A stretch of DNA of 46,974 bases from Saprospiraceae bacterium (GCA_020631105.1 JAHDHW010000021.1:1-46974), one strand, 5' to 3'; positions 8,984-17,813 are shown, numbered from the stretch's first letter. Numbers and translations are program-made. Notes: a model not told the origin generated them from the letters alone.

Positions 8984-11398
8984 ATGAACAACACTATTCG
9001 AACACTAAGCCTGGCAGCGCTATTCCTATTCGTCACCCAGCCAATTATTGCTCAACCCAGTTCACAAGGCAGTCCACAAATCAATCCTGACCGATTTTAT
9101 CAATATGGATTAGAGTATCACAAAAACGAGGACTTCGCCAGAGCGATTGATTATTATAGCGAAGCTATTCGAGGCAACCAAAACCATACGGACGCACTCT
9201 ATAATAGAGGACTGGCTTACTATCAACAAGAAAAGTATAATAAAGCCTTATATGATTTTGATGCGGTGATCTCCATTTCATCAGCGGACGTTCAGGCTCG
9301 CGAACAAAGAGCACGTGTTAAGTTTTTACTGGGAGATGCGGAAGGAGCATACCTTGATTATAGCTTTGTGATTGATCATTCTCCTTCAAGTATATTATTC
9401 GTCAACAGAGGAATGGCTTCGAGTATATTGGAGAATTACAATAAAGCGCTAAAGGATTATGATGAAGCATTAGCTACAGACCCCGAAGATGTAGAAGCTT
9501 ATGTAAATAGTGGCGATATCTATTTTGCACTGAATGATTACCCCAGGGCTGTTCAGTATTATTCGCTGGCCCTACGTTTGTCTCCGAATGACGAGCGCAC
9601 TTACAATAACCGAGCGAACGCTTATATCAAAATGCAATATCCAGATTTAGCTTTACAGGATTATAATAGCGCTCTAAAAATTGAAAACAATAGCTATACT
9701 TATGTTAACCGGGGTTTTTACTGGTTTGATCATTTAGAGAATGATAAAGCATTAACAGATTTTTTACAAGCAAGTAAGCTGGATTATCGAAACGCCGGAG
9801 CGTTTTATGGTGTAGGCATGGTAAAATTAGAATTTGGTGAACTTGAACAAGCCCTTAACAATTTCAACAAAGCGATTGATCTGGATCCAAAAAATGAACT
9901 ATACTTGAATATGAGAGGAGTCGTTTATCACGAACTCTCTCAATATGAAGACGCGATTAGTGATTACGAAGTAGCCTTACAAAAGAACCCCCAATTCAGC
10001 GATGCGTTATGCAACAGGTCATTATCCTATTATTTAACCGGAAATATTCAGGGTGCATTTGATGATCTAGAATCTGCTATTGCTATCAACCCTGACGATA
10101 CTATTGCAATTAATCGTCTGGCCTTACTTGAAAGTCAGGCAGATTTTATAGCTAATACCCCTGCAGCAAGCCCTAACCTGTCGGATAATTTATTCGCAAT
10201 TAGTGAGGAGGAAGAAGAGTCAACATACAACGATGCGCTTTTCGAAGAAGAAGGCGAGGAATCCTACCTGGACGAAACTTATCCACAGGAGTATGAGGCT
10301 TTAGCAACTCCGAATCCGGAGCATTTTATCCCTAAGGGCGTTCCGGAGCATAGAGTAAAAATCAATGCCTTAACCTCATCAAGCGAAGAAACCTTCCTGG
10401 TACTTTCTCTAAGTATGAATACAACGGATTTAAGTAAAGATGCGAAAGAGTCGCAACTTATGGATCGAGCACTTTCTTACCTTGCCAACAAGCAATATGA
10501 TAAAGCGATAGTTGACTTTGAAGCAATCCTGGAACTTAACCCACAAAATGCGGAAGCTTTTAACGGCAGAGGTGTAGCTTACTATAAGCTTGGTGACCTG
10601 AATGCAGGGTTAACAGATTTCACGATCGCACTAAGCTTAGATAAAACATTTTCAGAGGCTTATTTTAACAGAGGAAATTTATATTTTGACCAGCAGGCCT
10701 GGAAAAAAGCAACACTGGATTTTACACGACTCGTAGATATTAGTCCTGACTTCTCTAATGGCTTTTTTATGCGTGGCATGTGCTGGATTAAGCAATCAGA
10801 AGTCGGAAAGGCCATTGCTGATTTCACACAAGCAATTGACCTGGACCCAAAGCATATTAAAGCTCTAAATAACCGGGCAACGCTCCTGTTTACGTCTGGC
10901 AACGTTTTTGAAGCTATAGAAGATTATAGTTCGGCCATCTCCCTATCTCCTCTGAATAGTGCCTTATATGCTAATCGGGCAAAGGCATACGAACAGTCTA
11001 ATCGACTCGATGAAGCTTTTGTAGACTGTGAAAAAGCAGTAAGATATCAACCTGATAATACGGAAATGTACTTTTTGATGGGGCAAATTCTTTATCGAAA
11101 AGGTAAATTTTCAGAAGCCATTGCTGCTATTGGAGAAGCAATTAACTCGAGTGATCCAGCAGCGCCCAATGCTCTTTTCTATTATCGACGTGCACTTTGT
11201 TACCACATTACTGATCAATTAGAAAAAGCATTAATGGATTATGATAAAACACTTGAGTTGGAATATCGTAATGAAGAAGCTTATTATAATCGTGCATTGG
11301 TAAGAAAAGCACTAAAAGATACAGAGGGTGCTTGTGAAGATTATAATACGGCTCAAAAACTGGGCTTAAAAATACAAGACGTGACCTTTTGTAAGTAA
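8984..11398 (+). CDS. Exported tetratricopeptide-repeat protein, two TPR arrays
   Basis: An 804-residue protein. I start it at the ATG at 8984 because MNNTIRTLSLAALFLF begins a standard signal peptide ending IIAQ; an upstream ATG at 8855 would bury that signal. The mature protein is two long TPR arrays (about 35-395 and 500-795) of 34-residue units with the usual A-x-x-D-Y/F and N-R-G-x-A-Y patterns. The arrays are separated by an acidic, probably flexible linker (about 405-470, runs such as EEEEES and EEEGEES). It ends in the GACEDYNTAQKLG and terminal Cys-Lys pattern common in Bacteroidota TPR proteins. It has no enzyme domain, so it is probably a periplasmic scaffold; partners are unknown. 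Confidence 0.88.
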   Translation: MNNTIRTLSLAALFLFVTQPIIAQPSSQGSPQINPDRFYQYGLEYHKNEDFARAIDYYSEAIRGNQNHTDALYNRGLAYYQQEKYNKALYDFDAVISISSADVQAREQRARVKFLLGDAEGAYLDYSFVIDHSPSSILFVNRGMASSILENYNKALKDYDEALATDPEDVEAYVNSGDIYFALNDYPRAVQYYSLALRLSPNDERTYNNRANAYIKMQYPDLALQDYNSALKIENNSYTYVNRGFYWFDHLENDKALTDFLQASKLDYRNAGAFYGVGMVKLEFGELEQALNNFNKAIDLDPKNELYLNMRGVVYHELSQYEDAISDYEVALQKNPQFSDALCNRSLSYYLTGNIQGAFDDLESAIAINPDDTIAINRLALLESQADFIANTPAASPNLSDNLFAISEEEEESTYNDALFEEEGEESYLDETYPQEYEALATPNPEHFIPKGVPEHRVKINALTSSSEETFLVLSLSMNTTDLSKDAKESQLMDRALSYLANKQYDKAIVDFEAILELNPQNAEAFNGRGVAYYKLGDLNAGLTDFTIALSLDKTFSEAYFNRGNLYFDQQAWKKATLDFTRLVDISPDFSNGFFMRGMCWIKQSEVGKAIADFTQAIDLDPKHIKALNNRATLLFTSGNVFEAIEDYSSAISLSPLNSALYANRAKAYEQSNRLDEAFVDCEKAVRYQPDNTEMYFLMGQILYRKGKFSEAIAAIGEAINSSDPAAPNALFYYRRALCYHITDQLEKALMDYDKTLELEYRNEEAYYNRALVRKALKDTEGACEDYNTAQKLGLKIQDVTFCK

Positions 11399-11512
11399 AA
11401 AGGTCATAAAAATGATGTTATCAAACATTTATTAGGCTTATCCTTCTTAAAGTTTGGTACTTTATTAAAAATACTTAACAATGTTTTGGGTTCATTTTAG
11501 ATAAAAAATATT

Positions 11513-11520
11513 TAATTTTG
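11513..11520 (+). promoter_or_regulatory. Bacteroidota-type -7 element (TAATTTTG) of the DksA-like gene
   Basis: TAATTTTG fits the known TANNTTTG consensus. A TTTTG at 11484-11488 is a possible -33 element, but the 24-nt spacing is longer than the usual 19-21. The predicted leader to the ATG at 11639 would be about 110 nt. Confidence 0.4.
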
Positions 11521-11638
11521 CAGCTCATTTCATAACATAGCTGATATAAAAGTATATCCAAGATGTCATTGATTACTGCTCTGTAGGCGGCTTAAATGAA
11601 AAAACAGGCAACTTTCAGAGCAAACTAAACTTAATATT

Positions 11639-12016
11639 ATGAGTGAGAAAGCGCTAAAAACACGTTATTCTGATAAAGAATTATCAGAATTTGATGCTCT
11701 CATCAGTGAGAAATTAGCTAAAGCTCGAAAAGAGCTAGAATTCTACATGAGTCAATTATCGGATATGGCCGACAATCCAGATGCTAAAGCAAAAGGTTTA
11801 GATGATGGAATTGGCACTGCCGAAAATGAACGTATTACGACTCTAGCTGCTCGTATGAAAAAACACATTCAGCATTTGGAGAATGCAAGAATCCGTATTC
11901 AAAACAAAGTATATGGTATTTGCCGGGTAACTGGCAAGTTGATCTCCAAACAACGTTTGCTTGCTGTACCTCATGCAACTTTAAGTATTGAGGCGAAACA
12001 AGCTAAATCGAGATAA
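11639..12016 (+). CDS. TraR/DksA-family protein with degenerate zinc finger
   Basis: A 125-residue protein with a long helical N-terminal region (about 12-90), matching the coiled coil with which DksA-type factors enter the RNA polymerase secondary channel. It then has the family tail YGICRVTGKLISKQRL-AVPHATLSIEAK (about 93-120). Classical members bind zinc with four cysteines; here only Cys95 remains and the other positions are Thr/Ser-type residues. The backbone motif is otherwise well kept, so the fold probably survives without zinc. It may modulate transcription, but the target is unknown. A hairpin terminator at 12040 ends the gene before lspA. Confidence 0.85.
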   Translation: MSEKALKTRYSDKELSEFDALISEKLAKARKELEFYMSQLSDMADNPDAKAKGLDDGIGTAENERITTLAARMKKHIQHLENARIRIQNKVYGICRVTGKLISKQRLLAVPHATLSIEAKQAKSR

Positions 12017-12039
12017 TATTATATTATCGAGCTCCATAA

Positions 12040-12083
12040 AATAGTGATTATACTAAACTAGTGTAATCACTATTTTTATTTTT
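12040..12083 (+). terminator. Intrinsic terminator after the DksA-like gene
   Basis: A 14-bp stem (12040-12053 with 12061-12074, one G-U pair) with a 7-nt loop, followed by TTTATTTTT. The tail also contains TATTTTTG at 12077-12084, a match to the -7 consensus, so the lspA promoter may overlap the terminator. A separate 8-1-8 palindrome at 12012-12028 overlaps the stop codon. Confidence 0.8.
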
Positions 12084-12101
12084 GCCAATAAAATACCGCC
12101 C

Positions 12102-12809
12102 TTGACTAAATCCACAAAAGTCATCCTACTTGTACTCTTTGTTTTGATCCTGGATCAAAGCCTAAAGATCTGGGTAAAACTAAGCTTCCCTCTTCGTTAC
12201 GAACAACTTCTCTTTGGCCTGGAATGGGCAAGGTTACGTTTTGAAGAAAACCCCGGAATGGCTTTTGGATGGCAGCTCCCCGAACCCTATGGCAAGTTAC
12301 TGCTAAGCTTGTTCCGTATTTTCGCAGTTTCACTGCTCATTTATTTTATACGACAGCTTATTCAGGCTAAAGCAAAAACCGGATTGCTCCTTAGCTTCGC
12401 GTTAATTCTTGCCGGAGCTCTTGGTAATATAATAGATAGTGCATTCTACGGTATGATCTTCTCGGGTTCTTTCCACGGGGTCGCGACTTTATTTCCTGAA
12501 AGTGGCGGATACGCAAGCTTTCTACATGGACAAGTAGTGGATATGCTTTATTTTCCAATGTTTGAAGGTTATTTTCCTGAATGGTTTCCTTTTTGGGGCG
12601 GCGAGTATTTTCGATTCTTCAGGCCGGTCTTTAATATTGCTGATGCGGCTATCACCATTGGTGTGCTAAGTATTATCCTATTTCACCGTAGCTTTTTCAA
12701 TGAATCAGAAGAGAAGGGCCAAAAAGAAGATGCAGCAAAAATGACTCAAGAAAAAATTCCTGATCAGGAGTACCAAGACACTTCTCAACACTCTTCTGAA
12801 GAAGAATAG
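12102..12809 (+). CDS. lspA: Lipoprotein signal peptidase LspA (signal peptidase II)
   Basis: A 235-residue inner-membrane aspartyl protease that removes signal peptides from prolipoproteins after diacylglyceryl transfer. No ATG precedes the first transmembrane helix, so the start is the TTG at 12102. The protein has four membrane segments. The family motifs are NPGMAFG (about 50-56), GNIID with catalytic Asp112, and FNIADAAI with catalytic Asp181. A roughly 45-residue insert between helices 3 and 4 and an acidic hydrophilic tail make it longer than the 160-residue E. coli enzyme, as is usual in Bacteroidota. Its substrates should include the lipoproteins encoded at both ends of this window. 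Confidence 0.94.
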   Translation: MTKSTKVILLVLFVLILDQSLKIWVKLSFPLRYEQLLFGLEWARLRFEENPGMAFGWQLPEPYGKLLLSLFRIFAVSLLIYFIRQLIQAKAKTGLLLSFALILAGALGNIIDSAFYGMIFSGSFHGVATLFPESGGYASFLHGQVVDMLYFPMFEGYFPEWFPFWGGEYFRFFRPVFNIADAAITIGVLSIILFHRSFFNESEEKGQKEDAAKMTQEKIPDQEYQDTSQHSSEEE

Positions 12810-12813
12810 AAAA

Positions 12814-12849
12814 CGAAAAGGGCGGTGCTTATTAGCATCGCCCTTTTCG
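12814..12849. terminator. Bidirectional hairpin between lspA and ArsR-like gene 1
   Basis: A 15-bp stem (12814-12828 with 12835-12849, one G-U pair) closes a 6-nt loop. T-rich sequence follows when read on the minus strand, and the arm itself ends CCCTTTTCG on the plus strand. It separates two convergent genes. Confidence 0.85.
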
Positions 12850-12876
12850 ATGGGGGAAGTATGTTCGATAATTTGA

Positions 12877-13191
12877 TTAATCGTCAGCTTCCGTAAGGAA
12901 TGAATCAACCGCTTTCAGCACACCTTTTACTTTATCGTAATTAATGCTGTAATGGATGAATTTTCCTTCACGATGGGTTTCGACAATTCCGGCGAGTCTT
13001 AGTATCTTCAAATGCTGTGAAGTAATGGATTGCTCTAATTTCAGGGTGTTGTAAATTTTGTTGACGTTTATCATTTCGTTCTTGTCAATAAACGCCAAAA
13101 TCTTCATCCGTAAGGGATGAGTGAGCGCACGTAATACCTCGGAAGAGACCTGGAGCTGTTCATCATTGATCGTGACTCTAGTCTTTCTCAT
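12877..13191 (-). CDS. ArsR-fold winged-helix regulator 1
   Basis: A 104-residue DNA-binding protein. The winged helix spans about residues 18-85: ALTHPLRMKILAFID, then NVNKIYNTLKLEQSITSQHLKILRLAGIVETHREGKFIHYSI. The SQHLKILRLAG segment is the recognition helix. There is not a single cysteine and no metal motif in the helix that binds arsenic or cadmium in ArsR/SmtB proteins, so metal sensing by that site is unlikely. It is a close paralogue of the protein encoded 243 bp upstream on the same strand; a terminator between them suggests separate transcription. Confidence 0.88.
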   Translation of the reverse strand: MRKTRVTINDEQLQVSSEVLRALTHPLRMKILAFIDKNEMINVNKIYNTLKLEQSITSQHLKILRLAGIVETHREGKFIHYSINYDKVKGVLKAVDSFLTEADD

Positions 13192-13267
13192 AGATTCAGT
13201 TTTGGTATTGTAAGTAAAATTTGCCTAACAAATATGGGATTTTTTTTTATCTCTGCAAAAGAAAAAC

Positions 13268-13306
13268 AAAAAAAGCTGTAAAACCCTGAGGCCTTACAGC
13301 TTTTTT
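13268..13306 (-). terminator. Intrinsic terminator after ArsR-like gene 2
   Basis: A 13-bp perfect stem (13269-13281 with 13294-13306) has A-run and T-run arms and a GC-rich loop. It lies downstream of the minus-strand gene at 13435-13773 and upstream of ArsR-like gene 1. Confidence 0.85.
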
Positions 13307-13434
13307 CTTTGCTCTTGATATCATTAATAGAACCCCTAAAAAAGGTCTTCTATGAAATGATTAAAGTAAAATTTGACGTATATGTTATTTAGTTTAATGG
13401 AGAAAACCCAATTACTAAAACGTTATTCTGAAAA

Positions 13435-13773
13435 TTACGCCGCGAGTTCTTCAACCAATCTAGATATTTGAGATAAACGATCTTTATCTAAAGAGTAATA
13501 GATAAACTTTCCTTGACGATCTGTAGCAACTACACCAGCTCTTCGTAAGATCGCTAAGTGTTGAGAAGCAACTGACTGCTCTAAACGTAACTTGATATAA
13601 ATATCAGTAACAGTCATTTTTTGATTTTCCTCAAGAAGGTCAATAATACTTTGTCGTAGTTTGTGATTTACCGCTCTCAAAACTAGCACCGCTTTTCTTA
13701 GTTCAGAGTAATCGAGCATGATGTCGTCTTTACCCTTTTTCAGAATAACGGTTTCGTTCTTTTGCTTTCTCAT
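13435..13773 (-). CDS. ArsR-fold winged-helix regulator 2
   Basis: A 112-residue paralogue of regulator 1, with the same core LEQSVASQHLAILRRAGVV and GKFIYYSLDKDRL wing. The N-terminal extension (about 1-25) is more basic. It also has no cysteine, so it lacks the thiolate metal site of classical ArsR. Its C-terminal helix (LSQISRLVEELAA) is probably the dimer interface. The 288-bp upstream region is very AT-rich and holds a near-perfect 22-bp palindrome at 13840-13861, a natural candidate for autoregulation. The signal sensed is not evident. Confidence 0.88.
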   Translation of the reverse strand: MRKQKNETVILKKGKDDIMLDYSELRKAVLVLRAVNHKLRQSIIDLLEENQKMTVTDIYIKLRLEQSVASQHLAILRRAGVVATDRQGKFIYYSLDKDRLSQISRLVEELAA

Positions 13774-13839
13774 ATTTATGTTTTTTTAATTAGTTAATAC
13801 GACTCCAAAGAGCCAAAAACTATACCAATTAAAACATTA

Positions 13840-13861
13840 CATTATGTTTTAAAACGTAATG
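13840..13861. promoter_or_regulatory. 22-bp near-perfect palindrome, possible ArsR operator
   Basis: CATTATGTTTT and AAAACGTAATG are reverse complements except at one position. The site lies about 67-88 bp upstream of the ArsR-fold gene 2 start. The adjacent AAACATTAC (13832-13840) is shared with the inverted repeat at 8835-8860. Its role is inferred from position only. Confidence 0.4.
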
Positions 13862-14061
13862 ATACTGATTATTAATCAAAAATAAAATTTTTAAATAAAC
13901 AATCATAAAAACTTACAATACGTCTTTAAAGGCAGGAGAAAGCGTTTTTTGAGCGTTTTTTAACTTTTATATATCTAACTTTTATTCTAAAATTCGCGAT
14001 AAAATAATACTAAGTATTTCACAATACGGAATACGTAATTTTCTAATATATGTTACCCTCT

Positions 14062-14745
14062 CTATAACACTTTCTTTGACTTGGTAATATTAGGAGCTTT
14101 AAAATACATTGGTGCATAATATGCAATGTCAACAAAATCCTCCGCTGCATAAGCTACAGCTGAAAGCTGCACTAAATGTTCTGCATCACAAACAACAGTA
14201 CTAAATTGCCCTCCTTTATCTTTAAATAAATCTATACTTTTGGGCGCCCCATTCCCGGTAAAAATAATGTTATCATGTTGCTTGAAAAACTCTTGAAAGC
14301 TTGTCTCATCAAGGATAAAGTTATTGACTTCTGATAAGGCATTAAGCTCATTATCAAAGACTTTTGCATACACTTCCATTCTACGCGCATCGATCATCGG
14401 AATAAAACAATCCCCTTCTGCATTGCGTTGCTTTGCAGCAAAAGCGAGTGACTTAAGGGTGTCTATAGCGATCAAAGGTTTGTTAAGCGCATAACAAATT
14501 CCTTTAGCTGTTGCAGTGCCAACCCGTAAAGCCGTGTATGAGCCAGGGCCCGTACTCACAGCAATTGCATCAAGTTCATTTAAGCTAATATCTGCTGCTT
14601 TCGCGCACTCTTCTATCAAAATGGTAATTACCGAAGCATGTTGATATACATCCTCTGCTCTTCGAGTTGCTACAACCTGTTCTCCATCTGCAATACAAAC
14701 AGAACAAATATCCGTAGCGGTGTCAATATTGAGTATTTTTGCCAT
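14062..14745 (-). CDS. tsaB: tRNA threonylcarbamoyladenosine synthesis protein TsaB
   Basis: A 227-residue ASKHA-fold protein that, with TsaD and TsaE, transfers threonylcarbamoyl to A37 of ANN-decoding tRNAs. The N-terminus has ILNIDTATDICSVCI, and the family signature STGPGSYTALRVG is at about residues 64-76, followed by GICYALNKPLIAIDTL. The C-terminal half is the weaker, TsaB-specific lobe ending in YYAPMYFKAPNITKSKK. Length is normal. A TATTTTTG sequence lies just before the ATG on the minus strand, so the leader may be very short. It appears to be a single-gene unit. Confidence 0.93.
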   Translation of the reverse strand: MAKILNIDTATDICSVCIADGEQVVATRRAEDVYQHASVITILIEECAKAADISLNELDAIAVSTGPGSYTALRVGTATAKGICYALNKPLIAIDTLKSLAFAAKQRNAEGDCFIPMIDARRMEVYAKVFDNELNALSEVNNFILDETSFQEFFKQHDNIIFTGNGAPKSIDLFKDKGGQFSTVVCDAEHLVQLSAVAYAAEDFVDIAYYAPMYFKAPNITKSKKVL

Positions 14746-14826
14746 AGCTCAAAAATACAGTTCTTCGAGAAATCTATTTTCATATTTGCCTTACAATTTC
14801 TTTTATTATTGTATTGCCCTAAATGA

Positions 14827-14865
14827 GAAGAGCGGCTTAAGTAAGATATACTTAAGCCGCTCTTC
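14827..14865 (-). terminator. Intrinsic terminator after the C-terminal processing protease gene
   Basis: A perfect 17-bp stem (14827-14843 with 14849-14865) closes a 5-nt loop. It lies 20 bp beyond the stop codon of the minus-strand S41 peptidase gene and upstream of tsaB. It has no long T-run, but the stem is very stable. Confidence 0.8.
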
Positions 14866-14884
14866 TATAAACGCTTTATTATAA

Positions 14885-16531
14885 TTACTGCTGACTCAAC
14901 AGTGATTCGTAACGTTTTTGATCATTGATAACCGCAACGGCTTCTTTAATTTCTTCATCGTTTCGAAGGCCAATCTGAATTCTTCCTTTCTGAAAATAGT
15001 ATCGACTTGCAATCTCTTTTTCTAGCAGGCTAATGATTGCTTCTTTATTCGCGTAGAGTTCATTTTTTTTCTCTGTGGTGATTCTTTCCTGGATCTTCTT
15101 AAGCTCCGCTTGTAGAACATCGTCAAAGCCTTCTTCTTTCACCTGTGCCTCCAGCTTCTCTAATACACGCTCACTTGCCGTCTCATACTGAAATCCTTTC
15201 TGCTGTAAGAATGCTGCAAAGTCTTCAAACTCTGTAAAGTGAAAGTCCTGTACGGAAGCTATTTCCTTATGCTTCAAAGTATACTTAGTCGCATAATCAA
15301 AAATCATATGCTTTTTCAATAAGTCCTTAATAATTGGAATATTGATACTTTCTTTAACCGGAATATCTGGCTTTACACCTCCTCCATCAAGAACAGTACG
15401 ACCATTACGAGTTTTGAAGGCTGTTCTTTGCTCATCTGGAATATCAATTGGCTCTCCGTCTTTATAACTTACGCCCTGAATACATCGTCCACTAGGGATG
15501 TAGTATTTGGCAGTAGTCATCTTAACTTTAGAGTTATATCCAATATCACGAGTATTTTGGACTAAGCCTTTCCCGTAAGATCGTTGTCCGATTAATACTC
15601 CTCGATCAAAATCCTGAATCACACCAGAAACAATCTCTGATGCAGAAGCAGAACCTTTATTAATCAAAACTACTAATGGAATTTGCTCATCAATAGATTT
15701 ATTCAACGTTTTAAAACTTCTGTCCCAGTCCACCACTTTACCTTTTGTAGTAACGACCATTTCTCCTTTAGGGATAAATATGTTCGATACATTTACCGCT
15801 TCTGTAAGTAATCCTCCACCATTATTGCGTAAATCGAAAATGACTCCTTTCAGATTTGGATTATCTGCCTTTAGTTTTTTGACCGCATCCCCAACATTCT
15901 TACCTGCATCTCTGGTAAAGGTAGTCAACGTCACATAACCAATATCATCACTAACCATTCCTGAGTAAGGTACATTAGGAACGATGACCTCATCTCTAAT
16001 CAGAGTAATCTTTTGTGGTTTACTTTCTCCTGGGCGCTCTATTTTTAGATCGATCTTAGTACCAGGGAATCCTTTAAGGAAAGCACTTACATCATCTGTC
16101 GTTTTATCTTTGGTTGATTTACCATCAATTTCAATGATTACATCTCCTGCTAATAAACCTGCTTTTTGGGCAGGACAATTATCGTATGGTTCGATAATGG
16201 TTACCTTGCCATCAATCTCGTGGATATTAGCTCCGATCCCATTATACTTACCATCTGTGATATATCGAAACCCTTCGATCTCAGATTCAGAGATATAATT
16301 AGTGTATGGATCCAAGGCTTCCAACATCGCATCAACACCAATACGCATCGTATGCCCCGGGTCAAGATCATCAACGTAGTAGGTATTAATCTCTTTGTAG
16401 AGATTAGTGAATATTTCAATATTCTTAGAAATTTCGAAATACTTATTGTGATCTGTGCTAATCGTTGCAATGCTCGTGAAGCCAATAAGTAAGATGGCGA
16501 ATAGCTTTAGCGAAAGTTTAAACTTATTCAT
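14885..16531 (-). CDS. C-terminal processing peptidase, S41 family
   Basis: A 548-residue periplasmic protease that degrades or trims proteins from their C-termini. An N-terminal hydrophobic segment (about 5-25) is a signal peptide or anchor. The PDZ domain (about 95-170) has YNGIGANI and QKAGLLAGDVIIEIDG. The protease domain contains the helix motif GVIFDLRNNGGG (229-240), the nucleophile Ser296 within SASASE, and the general base Lys321 in YGKG, 25 residues later as in characterised family members. A helical C-terminal region (about 405-548) extends beyond the minimal enzyme. It has its own terminator. Confidence 0.94.
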   Translation of the reverse strand: MNKFKLSLKLFAILLIGFTSIATISTDHNKYFEISKNIEIFTNLYKEINTYYVDDLDPGHTMRIGVDAMLEALDPYTNYISESEIEGFRYITDGKYNGIGANIHEIDGKVTIIEPYDNCPAQKAGLLAGDVIIEIDGKSTKDKTTDDVSAFLKGFPGTKIDLKIERPGESKPQKITLIRDEVIVPNVPYSGMVSDDIGYVTLTTFTRDAGKNVGDAVKKLKADNPNLKGVIFDLRNNGGGLLTEAVNVSNIFIPKGEMVVTTKGKVVDWDRSFKTLNKSIDEQIPLVVLINKGSASASEIVSGVIQDFDRGVLIGQRSYGKGLVQNTRDIGYNSKVKMTTAKYYIPSGRCIQGVSYKDGEPIDIPDEQRTAFKTRNGRTVLDGGGVKPDIPVKESINIPIIKDLLKKHMIFDYATKYTLKHKEIASVQDFHFTEFEDFAAFLQQKGFQYETASERVLEKLEAQVKEEGFDDVLQAELKKIQERITTEKKNELYANKEAIISLLEKEIASRYYFQKGRIQIGLRNDEEIKEAVAVINDQKRYESLLSQQ

Positions 16532-16742
16532 GATCAGATTTTTTCTTTACATTTTGAACGAAGACGAACACGTCCTAGGTGTTTAAAAGTACCCTTTTAG
16601 TAAAATATTTTCAAAGATGCTTTCAGATTTAAGCAATCTTTAAGGACTTAATAGGGCGTTCTTTACTTTTTACGGGAGGAATAAAAGAAAGGTATACCCA
16701 AAAGGATAAAAAATAATGCCAAAGCCTTACTAATGACATAAT

Positions 16743-17504
16743 CTACTCTAGAAAGCTCCTGACAGCTGCTAAAAGAGCGGCTGGTTGATCGGCATGAACC
16801 CAATGTCCGGCATCATTTATCACTTCCATTTGATATTCCGGAAATAAGGCCTCAATGATTGATTTGCTACTTTCATCGATATAATTAGATAAAGCTCCCA
16901 TAATAAACAGGCTTTCACCATCGAAAGGTATATCATGCTCAATGGCCGCTAATATATTCTGATAGTTTTCATGAATAACCGGTAGATTCATTTTCCATCG
17001 ATATCCTCCGTCTTTATTGCGGGTGAGGTTTTTTAGCAGAAATTGCCGTACTCCAAAGTCTTTGATTGTAGCTTTCAAAAAGTCATCGGCTTCCGTTCTG
17101 CTACTGAGTTCAGCCAGTTTCAGCGAAAGTAATCCAGCGAATATTAATTCATGCCCTGGAGGGTTTTCTCCTGGAGCAATATCCACTACGATAAGTTTAT
17201 CGACCATATCAGGATAAGATAACGCAAACTGCATGGCGGTTTTACCGCCCATAGAATGTCCCATAATATGAGCTTTAGGGATATACTGTGATTCCATAAA
17301 AGCATGTAAATCTTCCGCCATTAAAGGGTAGGATAATTCGTCCAAATGAGGAGACTTCCCATGATTCCGCTGGTCAATAATAAAAACCCAGTAATCTTCC
17401 GCAAGCTGTTTGGCAATTGTCTGCCAATTGTCCAGCGTTCCGAAAAGGCCATGTAAAATAATCAATGGCTCTCCCTGCCCAAATTCTTTATAGTTTAAAT
17501 CCAT
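16743..17504 (-). CDS. Alpha/beta hydrolase (YbfF-like esterase)
   Basis: A 253-residue cytoplasmic hydrolase. The oxyanion-hole motif LHGLFGTLDNWQ is at about 18-28, the nucleophile elbow GHSMGG centres on Ser84, and the catalytic His234 is in NDAGHWVHAD. DQRNHGKSPH at 44-53 is typical of the YbfF group, which cleaves short acyl esters and thioesters in tested members. The natural substrate is unknown. It lies about 210 bp upstream of the S41 peptidase gene on the same strand; I see no terminator between them, so read-through is possible. Confidence 0.88.
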   Translation of the reverse strand: MDLNYKEFGQGEPLIILHGLFGTLDNWQTIAKQLAEDYWVFIIDQRNHGKSPHLDELSYPLMAEDLHAFMESQYIPKAHIMGHSMGGKTAMQFALSYPDMVDKLIVVDIAPGENPPGHELIFAGLLSLKLAELSSRTEADDFLKATIKDFGVRQFLLKNLTRNKDGGYRWKMNLPVIHENYQNILAAIEHDIPFDGESLFIMGALSNYIDESSKSIIEALFPEYQMEVINDAGHWVHADQPAALLAAVRSFLE

Positions 17505-17813
17505 ATTATACGATCGTTCAATAGTCCACAGTATCAGATTCTAAAAGCTTCAAAGTAGATTTATTTCCTTAAATCAACAAATTGACTCCATTCTGGTTCG
17601 GCAACGGTACGAGAATTGCACTTCAATGTAAGATTCGTCGATAAATAGCCCAAATTTAACATTAAGCCAATTCATCATACGAATGAAGTTTGTACATTTG
17701 GATAGCTGGCATTGATCTTACTCGAATAAGCTGAGGGGTTTTGCCTGATCAAATTGCATAAGACATAGAACCATTTCTATTTCGTCGCGTATAGATTTTT
17801 AACACGCTTATTT
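17505..17813. other. 309-bp intergenic region between divergent genes
   Basis: AT-rich DNA upstream of both the hydrolase and the cyclase genes. TACATTTG at 17693-17700 matches the TANNTTTG -7 consensus on the plus strand and would give the cyclase mRNA a leader of about 105 nt. I find no convincing -33 element or hairpin. Confidence 0.4.
17693..17700 (+). promoter_or_regulatory. Promoter -7-like element (TACATTTG) of the adenylate cyclase gene
   Basis: Exact match to TANNTTTG in an otherwise gene-free stretch, oriented towards the cyclase gene. No good -33 partner is visible, so support is limited. Confidence 0.3.

Noticed and set aside
11382-11406. Hairpin TGACCTTTT/AAAAGGTCA across the TPR gene stop codon
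   Set aside because: A 9-bp stem with no T-run; it may be a weak 3' structure but is not convincing as a terminator.
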